Below the pieces are notes generated by a model. That model was not told the DNA's origin and did no database searches. It worked only from the letters and a program-made list of their open reading frames with translations. From contig JAURVB010005953.1 in assembly GCA_033002965.1 (NCBI GenBank), forward strand, positions 109,005 through 173,004: a DNA stretch of 64,000 bases. Reading direction: 5' to 3'. This document shows, in pieces, positions 47,857 through 58,940 of this stretch. The position numbers were made by a program, and so were the translations under genes. This DNA is from Piper betle (Eukaryota > Streptophyta > Magnoliopsida > Piperales > Piperaceae). Every line of letters begins with the position of its first letter. Positions within the stretch are counted from its first letter, which is position 1.

Positions 47857-49289
47857 GCTTTTGTTTTTTACATTAAGTTTTAGGCCGTGAGAAAGGATTG
47901 AGGTGAGAATATGAGACTCCTTTGCAGGATGTTTGGATCTTGTGTCGTGGAGAGACCGAAGACGGACTACTAATAGTAATTCTTAATTTGAAAGATGCGA
48001 TCATGTTACAATGTGTTTAGCCTGTTTAATATAATGATCGAGAACGGAATAAATTTTGGTAAATAGATTTGTCGTGTAGATGAATTGCTTTATAAAAAAA
48101 TAATTTTAGTAGCCCGACATACTTGTTGACTATAAAAAGGCTTATATAGGAGTCTGGCTTCTATGCAAATTGATTTATCTAAGTCATCTCTTTAAAATAG
48201 TTAAACTAAATTAAAGATTTATAGATCATCATACTAATATAATAGATCTTATATAATAAGCATTATATGCAAAACTAATTTAGAGGATATCAGAATCCAT
48301 TCACTTTATAAAAATTTTGTCATTAGAAATCCCACCATTGACCAATAATAACTTAGACCACTTATAGTCCAGTTGACTATATAATAAAAAATCAGGTTGT
48401 AACGACTCAGTTTAAGTAGGAATTGACGGATTTAAGTCATCTCTTTAAAATAATTAAGTTAAATTAAATATATATGATCATCTCCACTGATATAACTCGA
48501 TAAATATTCACGTGAAACTAACAAAGAATATCATACTTGGGCTTTTAAGTGCGGCAAAATTTAAATAGGGCCGGGCTGAGTCCACATGAGGCTTGGCGTA
48601 GGCTAGATTTATTTTTACTATGGGTTGTTTGGATTAAGAGAAAGAAAAAGAAACTATGAGAAAAATATAATTTTTTTCACGTGTTTTATTGTTTGATTTG
48701 CAAAGAAAATACGAGAAACGACATATATTTTTCATCGTCGCAAATTATTTCCCCACAAAAATACAAGTGGGAGAAAATAACAATGATGTTACACGAAGTT
48801 TTTTTTTATTTCTAACCAAACACACTGAGAAAACTAAAGAAAAGTTAACTCTTTTCCTTTTCTTTCTTTTTTTCACATTACTTTGCCTTTCCTCACTGTC
48901 CAAAAAGACCGGAGAGAAATGAGTGCTTTCTTAGAAGCTCAGCCAAATTGGATTATCAAAGAGCCAAATTAGGCTCAACCCAATTTTAGAGAGTCTAGCT
49001 GTCTAGGTTGGATCGGGCCAACCCAACCCTAGGAAAATGTATTTGAACTGAAATCTTTTTGTGTGGGAACAGATTTTCAACACCCCGTCATTGCCGATTA
49101 TTTTTCGATATGGTTTTTAAAATTTTTGGAAAAAGTTTGAAAAACGAGTTTAAGTTAACGATACATTTAAAAATTTTGAAGAACATGTTTAAAATTTTCT
49201 ACCACCTGGTTTGTGGCAATGGGCCAATGGCCACCAATATCTCTTCCCATTGGAAAAGAGATTTTGGGTCTATGGATGAGTTTGAGTCA
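47857..49289. other. Intergenic, with a possible PIF/Harbinger-like MITE at 48608-48830
   Basis: No gene is seen. From GGGTTGTTTGGATTAAGAG (48623) to CTAACCAAACACACTGAG (48813) the ends are imperfect inverted repeats with an A-rich interior, like PIF/Harbinger MITEs; a similar GGTTTGTTTGGAC start occurs at 51048. Both are weak calls. Confidence 0.35.
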
Positions 49290-49735
49290 TATATGAATTG
49301 AATATGGTCATGTTTGAATCTGAAAATTTAAACTTGAATTAACAGATTATATCCATTTTATTTATCATATCTGTATTTTATTCATATCTGGCCCAAATAT
49401 GCATAATCTATATCTGACCCAAATCCAACCCAATTGACTAAAATAATGTAAAAAATATAAATTTTAATATAAAAATATATTAAAAAATAAAAAAATATGT
49501 ATTATTTTTAAATATTTTAAAATATAATTTTATAAAATATCACATGTTCGGAATAAATACGGGTCAGATCACCCCAATTCCATATATAATCTGATGATTT
49601 TTGGATACATTATATAACTGAAAAGCCCGAACCTAAATCCAATATGAAACTATTTAGAATTTGACACAAACGGGTTGGATTCAAATCAAATTTGCGGATA
49701 TTGGATATCCGAACCCATCGCTATTTGGGTCCAAT
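49290..49735 (-). repeat. Dispersed AT-rich repeat family, copy 3 (inverted)
   Basis: The reverse complement contains GATATTTTATAAAATTATAT and TTTAAAATATTTAAAAATA as in copies 1 and 2, with related ends (GGATATCCGAACCCATCGCT). Confidence 0.65.
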
Positions 49736-49987
49736 GCATTTGGGTGTCCACTTCAACCTTTTTCACTTAAAATCTAAATCAGTAGAAGTTAATTTAAACA
49801 TAGTGAAGTGAGTAGTAAACAGACTTACGAGCTCTCTCTCCGTCAGATTTCACTTTTCTTGCCTTTGTGATATAATTCGCATATTCTCCATTGAGAAACA
49901 TGGAGCTCCTTGCTCTTGTTACAAGCAACAAGGCCTAGTTTCTAACCAAAGTCATGAGAAACCAAGCAGTGGATAAAAAGTCTACAA

Positions 49988-50136
49988 TCTTGAGACATGC
50001 TTGAGATTCTTAAAAAGAAAGGGTACAAAGTCTTGAGGCATGCTTGTGATTCTGAAAAAGAAAGGGTACAGTCACCGGTTGTCTTGAGACATGCTTGCTT
50101 GTGATTCTGAAAAAAATAAAGGGTACAATCATTGGT
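49988..50136. repeat. Minisatellite of about 42-52 bp, three units
   Basis: Units start at 49988, 50030 and 50082. Each has TCTTGAGACATGCTTG, GATTCT, AAAAAGAAAGGGTACA or close variants; spacers differ in length. Confidence 0.85.
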
Positions 50137-50187
50137 TTGATATTTTTCTTGGACTTTTTGGGCCTCCAATCAAGCTTTGATACTCAC

Positions 50188-50696
50188 TGTTGGGTTATTT
50201 AGGCTCCTAAAAGAGATTTTAAATAACCAAAAGAAACTCGTAATAGGTGTCACGTGCCTCTCTTAATCTAAAAACTAGCTCAAGAAATAAGACTTTCTCA
50301 TTAGCCTATATACAAGTCACTAATATTATCCACAACCGATGTAGGATAAACCCAACAACTCTTCTACACATATTGGGCGACCCCAAAACAATCATTATCT
50401 GATAATCTCACACTTTCATCAAGTGAAACCCATGAAAGAAATAATAACAATCGGCGTAGGTAAACTCTGCTCGCTCTAATACCAGTTTTTGGACCCTTTG
50501 GGCCCCTCAACTAAGCTCTGATACCGCTGTTGGGCCATTTAGATCCCCAAAAAGACTTTAAGCAATGAAAGAAAACTCGTAATAGGTATCACAGGCTTCT
50601 CTTAATTTAAAAACTAGCTCAAAGAATAAGATTTTCTCATTACTCTATATATAAGTCATTAATATCATCTACGACAGATGTGAGATAAATCCAACA
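50188..50696 (-). mobile_element. TRIM (miniature LTR retrotransposon), apparently tandem
   Basis: Two direct repeats of about 170 bp (50188-50357 and 50528-50696) each begin TGTTGGG and end CCAACA, and share ACTCGTAATAGGTRTCAC and AAAACTAGCTCAA. On the minus strand the repeat at 50528-50696 is followed by GCGGTATCAGAGC (50527-50515), matching the initiator-Met tRNA primer site TGGTATCAGAGC. The 170-bp interior is non-coding and ends in a purine tract (GTAGAAGAG) before the other repeat. The second repeat is also followed by a primer-site-like GTGAGTATCAAAGC (50187-50174), and a further CTGGTATTAGAGC lies inside (near 50490-50478). This suggests nested or tandem units. No 5-bp target duplication was found. 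Confidence 0.8.
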
Positions 50697-53600
50697 ATTT
50701 CTACAATGTATCTAATGTAATATATAAAGGTTACTTCTGTATGAATTAACCCATACATTTCTCATTAAAAAAAATGTTTACAACTAACATTTGTCACGAC
50801 CCACATGGGATATCTGGTTGTGTTTGATTAATGTCAAAAGTTGTCAAAAGTGACAATATGATTGGAAGCAAAAGATATGTTATAATATGTCCATGGTTTA
50901 TGTCATGCCTTCTTTTGTCACTCAATTTGAATTTAAAAGAAACTAACCATGGCCGAGCATCAGAATTTTTTTATTTTTTAAATAAAAGAATTGACAAGAC
51001 TTTAGCACATTACAATAATCTATTTTCCTTACAAGATACTTGAAAGGTTGGTTTGTTTGGACATTAGAGAAAATTAAAGGAGCTAGATGTAAAAAGAAAA
51101 AGAAAGAATTTTTTTATTTTCTCTTTGAGTGTTTGATTAGAAAAAAAATTGTATGACACTGTTCTCACTTTTTCTTATTTATTTATATTTTTTATAAGAA
51201 TACAGCTATACAAGAGTTTTTCACCTCAACAGAAAATATTTTTTTCTCGTATATTTATACAAATCAAACAAGTAAAAATATGAGAAAAAGTACACTTTCT
51301 TTATCTTCTCACAAATCTAAATAGACCTAATACATTGACTTTATACATTTCAGGTTTTAGGATTTAACTTGCATAGTGAATTAAGGAAAAACTATAATTA
51401 AGAAATTACTGATTTAAATTAAGGAAATACTTGATCAACTTGAGTTTTAATGGGGTGGCTAATTAACTTGATCAATTTATTTCAAGTTATTATTCTTGTA
51501 GTATCAACCATAATTTTAAAACATATTTTTTAGTCAAAAAATCCGAGTCGACTCAACTCTTGTAGCTTGACGAGTAAAACTCTATTTATTACTCTATATT
51601 AACTGATTTTATAATTGACACCCATGCTGAGTTATAAAAGTTATCAATACATATGTTTTTTTATACCAATTAAATCAGTATTTTTAAGAAATGTAAATAA
51701 TATATATAATAATTTTAATTGTCAAAAGTATAATATATACTAATTTCTTATTACTATTTATTTACGTAATTAAAAACTGCCCTCGTGAATATTGCCGAAC
51801 CCGAGTCTGGAGTCCAAAATTTTAAACTATAATATCAATATGACTAAATGTATAATAACCAACCCGAAGTCGAAAAGATGTGAATCTTACAATTACCAAC
51901 CTGTAAGAGAAAAATAAAGTGAGATATTACTAGAGTTTTACTTATTTTAATAAGTCCACTAGGATGTAAAACATAAAATTTACTTTATATGAAAATAAAT
52001 TTTGTTGGCAAGTAAATTCAAAATAAACAATGAGCTTTTGTTGGCAACTAAATTTTGTAATTTAGGCATGAACTACAAGACTTATAAGTGAGACTACCTA
52101 GTAGATCCCATATGTAAAAATAATATTTTTGCTTGGAAAAAGCCAAAATAATGAGCATGAAATTACCCAAATACATGCACATATATTACGTTATTTATTC
52201 GTTTAAAAATTGAAACTTGGTCTTATTCCGGTCCAAAGTAATTTGATGTCCAAATCTTATTAAATACTCGGTTGAACCGGTTAAAGAAATATATATACTC
52301 GGTCCCATTTTCTGGCATATATATATATTTAAAATACTCGGTCGAACCAAGGAAGGAAAATTTAGTATTTAATATACGTTTGAATGGGTTCTGCAGTTGC
52401 AAAATACTATTTCAAAATTGAATGTGTCTAACCCAAATATTTATTTATTTTATTTTCTTTAAAAAAACGATTAAACATAAAAAACCACCATAAAATCCAT
52501 GACACAACCGACAAACACTAAACGTTAGAGGTATTTCATATGATTTTTTTGAGAAAAAATATTTAGAGGTATTTCATGTTAATAATAAATTAGATTGACA
52601 ATAATGGAGAAATGCTTCATATGAAAATAAAAACCTTAAAATCAATAGTGAATAGAAAGTGCAGTTATATTTAACTTATATTACAATCAAACTGTCCAAT
52701 AAAATATTACATTTGATCCTTAGATATTTACTGAAATTCAAGGATTCATCACGATCGGAATGTTCTTGTTTTTCATATTCATTTTTAAATAATAAAAACT
52801 ATCGAATAAATTTTACCTTTATATAATTCGAACATTTTTAGATGATGATATTCTTAAAAATTTATACGAAAACAAATATATCTTCGTTTTAAAATATAAC
52901 ATTGTAGAAAATTTTCCTCGGGTTAAAATGAAATCACAAATTAAAAATCGTTTAAATCGACAAGTTAAACTATAGATCATTAGAGTTATCACGTCTTAAA
53001 ACGTTGCATCAGAACAGTGCCCCTTTTAATTGTTGGAGATTTATTCATAAAAATGTGAACAGGGGACAGTCACCGAATAAATGTTAACAACCTTTGGCTA
53101 ATAACCATGAATGGTTGTAACCTTTAGTTTATGTGCTAATTAATAATAATATTAATGGCACTACATAATAAGTAAATGGGAGTAGTTGGCGTAGAATAAA
53201 ATGACACAATTTAATTGTAATTCGCCTTATTAATTCTTATATATGCCAGGCAAGAAGATATGCCAGCTGACCAATATTAGAAATAGGTTAATTTTAATAT
53301 TTAAGAGAAAATCTCTAATTTCAAAGATATAAATTTGAATTAAGTAAAAAAATAACAATAATAATTTGTTTTTTTTATTTTGTTATATTTTGATAATTAA
53401 ATCTAATACTTTTCATCATCAAAAGATTTTTAATTCCCTTTTGTTAATATAAGAATATATATATATATATATATATATTAAAGGTCATCAAAAAGTCAAA
53501 TATATGATAAAAAAAAGTTGACTTAGGGACAATGAAAATAAAACAAAATAAAAACAACAAATTAAATCATTATAAACTATATCTCCTATATATATATATA

Positions 53601-53848
53601 TATATATATAAAAGACTATATCTAATAGTTGTTAAATCTTAAATTTGTTAAACATATCATTGATATGACCCGATAGCCCGTTTATTGGATGGACATATCC
53701 GGAAAGGACCCGGCTAAGACGATCTTGCCATCTTCTTCTACCCCCATGACCAGTCCACTCCATCCCACTCCAATGGCCCGTCGCCGGGAAACCACCCTCC
53801 ACTCTCCTCACCTCCACCTCCAGTGCCACCATTGCCCCTACTAGGAAA
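50697..53848. other. Intergenic, upstream of the receptor kinase
   Basis: AT-rich. A possible degraded MITE spans 51048-51335. (AT)n runs lie at 53455-53478 and 53587-53610. The receptor kinase promoter must lie in the last few hundred bases; I see no convincing element. No gene is supported. Confidence 0.5.
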
Positions 53849-56192
53849 ATGGCCATCTTTACCTTCTTCGTCCTCTTCCTACTATTCTGGGCGGCGTCGG
53901 CGGCGACGGCGGAGTCGGCGGAGGACAAGGCGGCGCTTCTGTCCTTCCTCGCCCAGGTGCCGCACGAGCCTCGCCTCCGGTGGAATGCCTCGGCCTCGGC
54001 CTGCACCTGGGTCGGTGTCCGGTGCGACGCCGCGGGGGCACGAGTGGTCTCTCTCCGCCTCCCCGGAATCGGCCTTGCCGGCCGCATCCCGCCGGGTACC
54101 GTCGGCCGCCTTACCGCCCTCCGAGCTCTCAGCCTCCGCTCCAACCGCCTCGCCGGCGAGATCCCAGCCGACCTCGCCAACCTCACCCGCCTCCGCGGCC
54201 TCTACCTGCAGAACAACGTCTTCTCCGGCGGCTTCCCGACCGCGGCCCTGCTCGGCCTCCTCCGCCTCGCCCGCCTCGACCTCTCCGGCAACCAGCTCGG
54301 CGGCGAGATCCCCGTCGCCGTCAACAACCTCCCCGACCTCACCCTTCTCTTCTTACAGGGCAATAACTTCTCCGGCGAGCTGCCCAGCATCGGCACTCCG
54401 TCGCTGATCTCGTTCGACGTCTCCGACAACGACCTCCGTGGCCGCATCCCGGGGTCGCTGTCGAGGTTCCCGGCATCGGCATTCGCCGGCAACCTCCGAC
54501 TCTGCGGCCCGCCGCTGCCCGGTCTTTGCGGCCCCGCCCGTTCTTCTCCTCCTCCTCCTCGCCGGACACAAATCCGATCCAAACGCCAACGAGGAGGCGA
54601 AGGTCTCTCCCAGAGCGACGGTGATTGCGATCAGCATCGCCGCCACTACATCAGCGGTCATCATTTTATTACTAATGCTTATCTGCTGTCTCCGGCCGCA
54701 GCGGAGGCGGTCGTCGGGGAAGGGGGCTGTGGAGGCGGGGACGACGTCGTCGTCGAAAGAGCATTCCGGGGTGGTGGGCGTCGGCGCAGCGGCGGGGGAA
54801 ATAAGCTCGTGTTTATGGAGGGTGGGAGATGTAGTTTTGATTTGGAGGACTTGCTGCGGGCGTCGGCGGTGGTGCTGGGGAAGGGGGCGCGGGGACGACG
54901 TACAAAGCGGTGCTGGAGGAGGGGACGACGGTGGTGGTGAAGCGGCTCAAGGAGGTGACCGTCGGCCGGCGGGAGTTCGAGCAGCAGATGGAGGCGGTGG
55001 GGAGGGTGAAGCACCCCAACGTGGTGCCCCTCCGGGCGTTCTACTTCTCAAAGGACGAGAAGCTCCTCGTCTCCGATTTCATGGCCGCCGGCAGCCTCTC
55101 CGCCCTCCTCCATGGTAAGTACATCTTTCTCCTCCCCTCCCACATAATCTTACATTGTGTTCACAGTCATTGATGGGTAGCATTGCCACTTCCATTCTCT
55201 ACATTACTGTCATCAACCATCGTCTACTTAACGGCACAACAGCAGTGACTGCTGATTAGATAGCATCGTGGGTATCCCATGACACATTATTAGAATAGAA
55301 ACAGTGATATTTCCCAACTTTTCCACCGCTTTTTACCTCTGTAAACCATGTCTCCTCGGTTGCTACAAATCAAAATTGTCAAGAACAGTAGCTCACCTAT
55401 ACAACTTCAAAGTTGACAAAAATAACAAAATTGTTTCCCATCACTGTTTTTGCCGTCCACACAATCTCCCAATTTTCTGCCTCTTACCTAACATGCAATA
55501 TATTAAATTAAACAAAACTGAAACAAGACCGATAAAGCAATTACTTCCTCAATTTATTTAATTAATTCGTTTCTGGGCAGGGAGTCGCGGGTCGGGCCGG
55601 ACCCCGCTGGCCTGGGACACCCGGATGCGAATCGCGGCGGCCGCCGGGCGTGGTATCGCCCACCTCCACGCCGCCGCCGCCGCCCACACGGCAACATCAA
55701 GGCCTCCAACGTCCTCCTCCGGCCCGACCTCGACGCCGCCGTCTCCGACTTCGGCCTCGCCCCGCTCTTCTCCCCACCGGCCACCCCCGGACCGAAGCCG
55801 GGTACCGGGCGCCGGAGGTATCCGAGACCGGGAGGCCGACGGTCAAGTCGGACGTGTACAGCTACGGCGTGCTGCTGCTGGAGCTGCTGACCGGCAAGTC
55901 CCCGGCGGCGGCGGCGGCGGGGGAGGGGAAGGGGTGGACCTGCCGGGGTGGGTGACGTCGGTGGTGAGGAGGAGTGGACGGCGGAGGTGTTCGATGCGGA
56001 GTTGGTGAAGTACCAGGCGGACATTGAGGACGAGGAGATGATGCAGCTGTTGCAGGTCGCCATGGCCTGCGTCGCCGCCTCCCCGATCTCCGCCCCGAGT
56101 TCCCCGACGTCGTCCGCAGCGTCGAGGACCTCGCCCGCTCCGACGCCTACGCCGACGGCGGCGGTTCGCCGTCCGCTTCCCGGACGCCTTGA
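53849..56192 (+). CDS. LRR-III receptor-like (pseudo)kinase, many frame breaks
   Basis: Exons 53849-55114 and 55581-56192 have the single intron position usual for LRR-III kinases such as Arabidopsis At2g26730. Order: signal peptide ([20 protein letters not shown]), LRR N-cap ([21 protein letters not shown]), about five leucine-rich repeats to residue 220, a membrane helix ([20 protein letters not shown]), then a kinase domain ([57 protein letters not shown]). The HRD motif is replaced by HTGN-IKASN, as in the probable inactive members of this subfamily, which act as plasma-membrane receptors or coreceptors. The frame breaks nine times, each by one missing base: two in 54525-54600, then near 54796, 54892, 55690, 55801, 55932, 55967 and 56082. 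Adding nine gives exactly 629 codons. Sequencing error in GC-rich homopolymers is more likely than decay. Confidence 0.88.
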
Positions 56193-58896
56193 TTGTTTTG
56201 GGTTTGTGACCGTTTGCTGTTGTGAAGTTTATTGCTGATTTGGGGTTTGTAGGTTGTGTGATTGCCAGATTTGGGGTCATTATCGTTTTTATACGGATCC
56301 GGACTCAACGCAGGGAAATAATTTTTGTTTCTTCTTCGGGCGAAGGATTTCATTTTTCATTTTTTTAGAAGTTTAATTGATTAGTTTTTTCACCTGTTGA
56401 TATTATTTAGCGATGAAATTGATATTCTTAGTGATTTTGCGGTAGTTATAAGACGATAGAATCGGTTCTCCGTATACCGTGAAAATAAATATATTAAAAT
56501 TTAAGAATTATTAATAATTTTTTTCGAAAAATAGTATGGGCTTTTTTCACGGTAAAGTTTAGTGAAAAAAAGGTGGGAATTAACATGACAATTTTGGATT
56601 TTTTTAAAAAAATCTAAGGATCATCTTAACTTGCTACAATGAAGGAAAAATAGTGAAGAAGTATTTAGTAGAAAAAAGGTAAAGTTTGAGCTAAGAAAAA
56701 AAGTATTTATGGAAATTATAGTATTGAAGAGATATAATATACCCCTTAAATTTGGAATTCAATGCCTACTATATTAGTTTATCAAACCCCCCAAAAAATG
56801 CCTACTATATTAGCAAAGAAAAAAAGAGAAAATATGATATTGAAAAACGTGAGAAATGTAGGTGTTATGTTTTTTTTAAAAAAAAGGGATTTAGGAGATG
56901 GTTGAGGGTAATCAAAATTTTCTTTATTTTCTATTATTTATTTATATATTTTTATTTTTTAATAATAAAGAAGGAGTCGCTGGAACCCCAATTTGAGAGT
57001 GGGCCCTCTGTCGACTTTAGGCCACGTGCCACAATGGGTCCAATTCCCCGCTCTACAAGCAGGGCCCACTATTATGAAATTATGTTTTTTCTTTGCTAAC
57101 AATTGGACCACTTGACAATTCAACTATAGTTTAACCTATTTATTTTAAATTTGAGCCGACTTTGAAAGATTTAGTGTCGGGTTGAGTTTGAGTTGAATGT
57201 AAAAAATATAAGAGTATTATTCATGAATAATTTTTTTATATAATTTGAGATAAAATTAATTATGAAAATTTAAATATTCAAGTTTAATTTAATTATATGC
57301 CACATAATTTTTTATCATGTAAAACTATACAATTACATTTCTGATTTTTTACACTTTATGCAAATGACTATGTAAAAAATAAGTGAACTATTGTGTCTAA
57401 TGTAAATTATTAAGCTTTGAAACGAGTCGAACCGATCAGAAGTGTGGTCACGCTCGTGCTTGTTTGATTCGGGTCAAACTTTGATTCAAATGAAATCGAG
57501 AAGAACATTGGGCAAATTCAAGTTTGATCGAGCGGTTAACACACCAAATCAATCCCATTAAACAAAATTTGCTCTATTTTTTAAAAAACTAGGTTTTGTG
57601 TCAATAAATATTAATTGGCTAAGAAAAAGTGTATTCATTGCCCAATGAGATCAAGAGCTGCTCTCAACATTGATGATTTAGGAGGTGTATTTTATCACGA
57701 AAAAAGGTCGTGGATGAATGAATAATAATATAAACCATTCATACCTATCATTTTTAGGCCTATAGTGGAGCCTTACAAGTTTAAATTTTACATAGTTTAT
57801 GTATATGTGCAATTTATTTTCAAAGTGACTCTTTTGTTGCTTCCATATATCTTGGATTGATTGTTCATGGACACTTGGGCCCCACAAGCTATTAGTGACA
57901 GTTTTAAAGTTTATAACCAAATTACCATGGAAAATTATTAAACCTAAAAATATATAAATCTTAGGTTTTGAACTTTCTCACTACAATATAATATTTATTT
58001 CTTCAAATAATCTTTTAAGAAAAGCGATTTTAATTCTTATGTTAATGATATGAGAGAAACTATAAATGTAAATAAAAGTGATAGTGATTGTATAAACGAG
58101 GTATTAATCTTTTGTGAGAAAGAATAGTATTTATAACCAAAGAGATAATTAGAAAATATAATAAATATGCAATGAAAATAAATTCCTATCTTGATCGAAT
58201 TTTGATCATGACCAACTTGAGTAAAAAATTTCAACCATAGATGATTGAATTTTTGTCCGAGGTTAGTTGGATAGATATAGACAATGCTTTGTCTCATGTG
58301 TCCCGATGACCAGCACGCATCCCTACACAATATACCCATTTCAAAATCAATTTGGGTGGATTTGTATATACCTTCAACCAATATACTAGTATTCTTCTAT
58401 CATGAAGGAGATACTAACTAGTTGATTAAGCTAAAAGGAGTCAACTATGTAGAAACCTAATTACCCTAAAAAGGTAGAAAATGGTAGTTTATCCAATGGA
58501 ATAACAAAAATACACAATAATAAAACCTCAAATCACAAATGAGAGATAAAAATGAAAAAATAATAACACAATATAATAAAGAAAACACAAATTTATACCA
58601 ATTACAAAGAGATCGATGATGGTGATGAAGATGATAATAGCTGCTTATGAATGTTTAAATCTAAAATTGAAATTGGATAGGCATTTAAAATGGTGCCCTT
58701 CAATGTTTCGACTCATATCTAAGAAAATAATCACACACATGCACACACCAAATCGACAGCCAAAATGAAGGAGAAGAAAGGAGGTTCTCACATTGTATAG
58801 GAACAAAGTGATGTCCATTTCAAAAGCAAGAAAAGCGTTAAATTGCATTAAATTAAAGGTGGTCCTATTTTGGAACAAACATAAATGAGAATGATC

Positions 58897-58940
<44 letters not shown>

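Noticed and set aside
53849..56192. Calling the receptor kinase a pseudogene
   Set aside because: All nine breaks are one-base losses with no lost motifs or true stops, and other housekeeping genes in the window show the same error type.
53632..56280. Antisense Pro/Arg-rich frames over the receptor kinase
   Set aside because: High GC content in the sense gene keeps the antisense open; the sense strand has all the domains.
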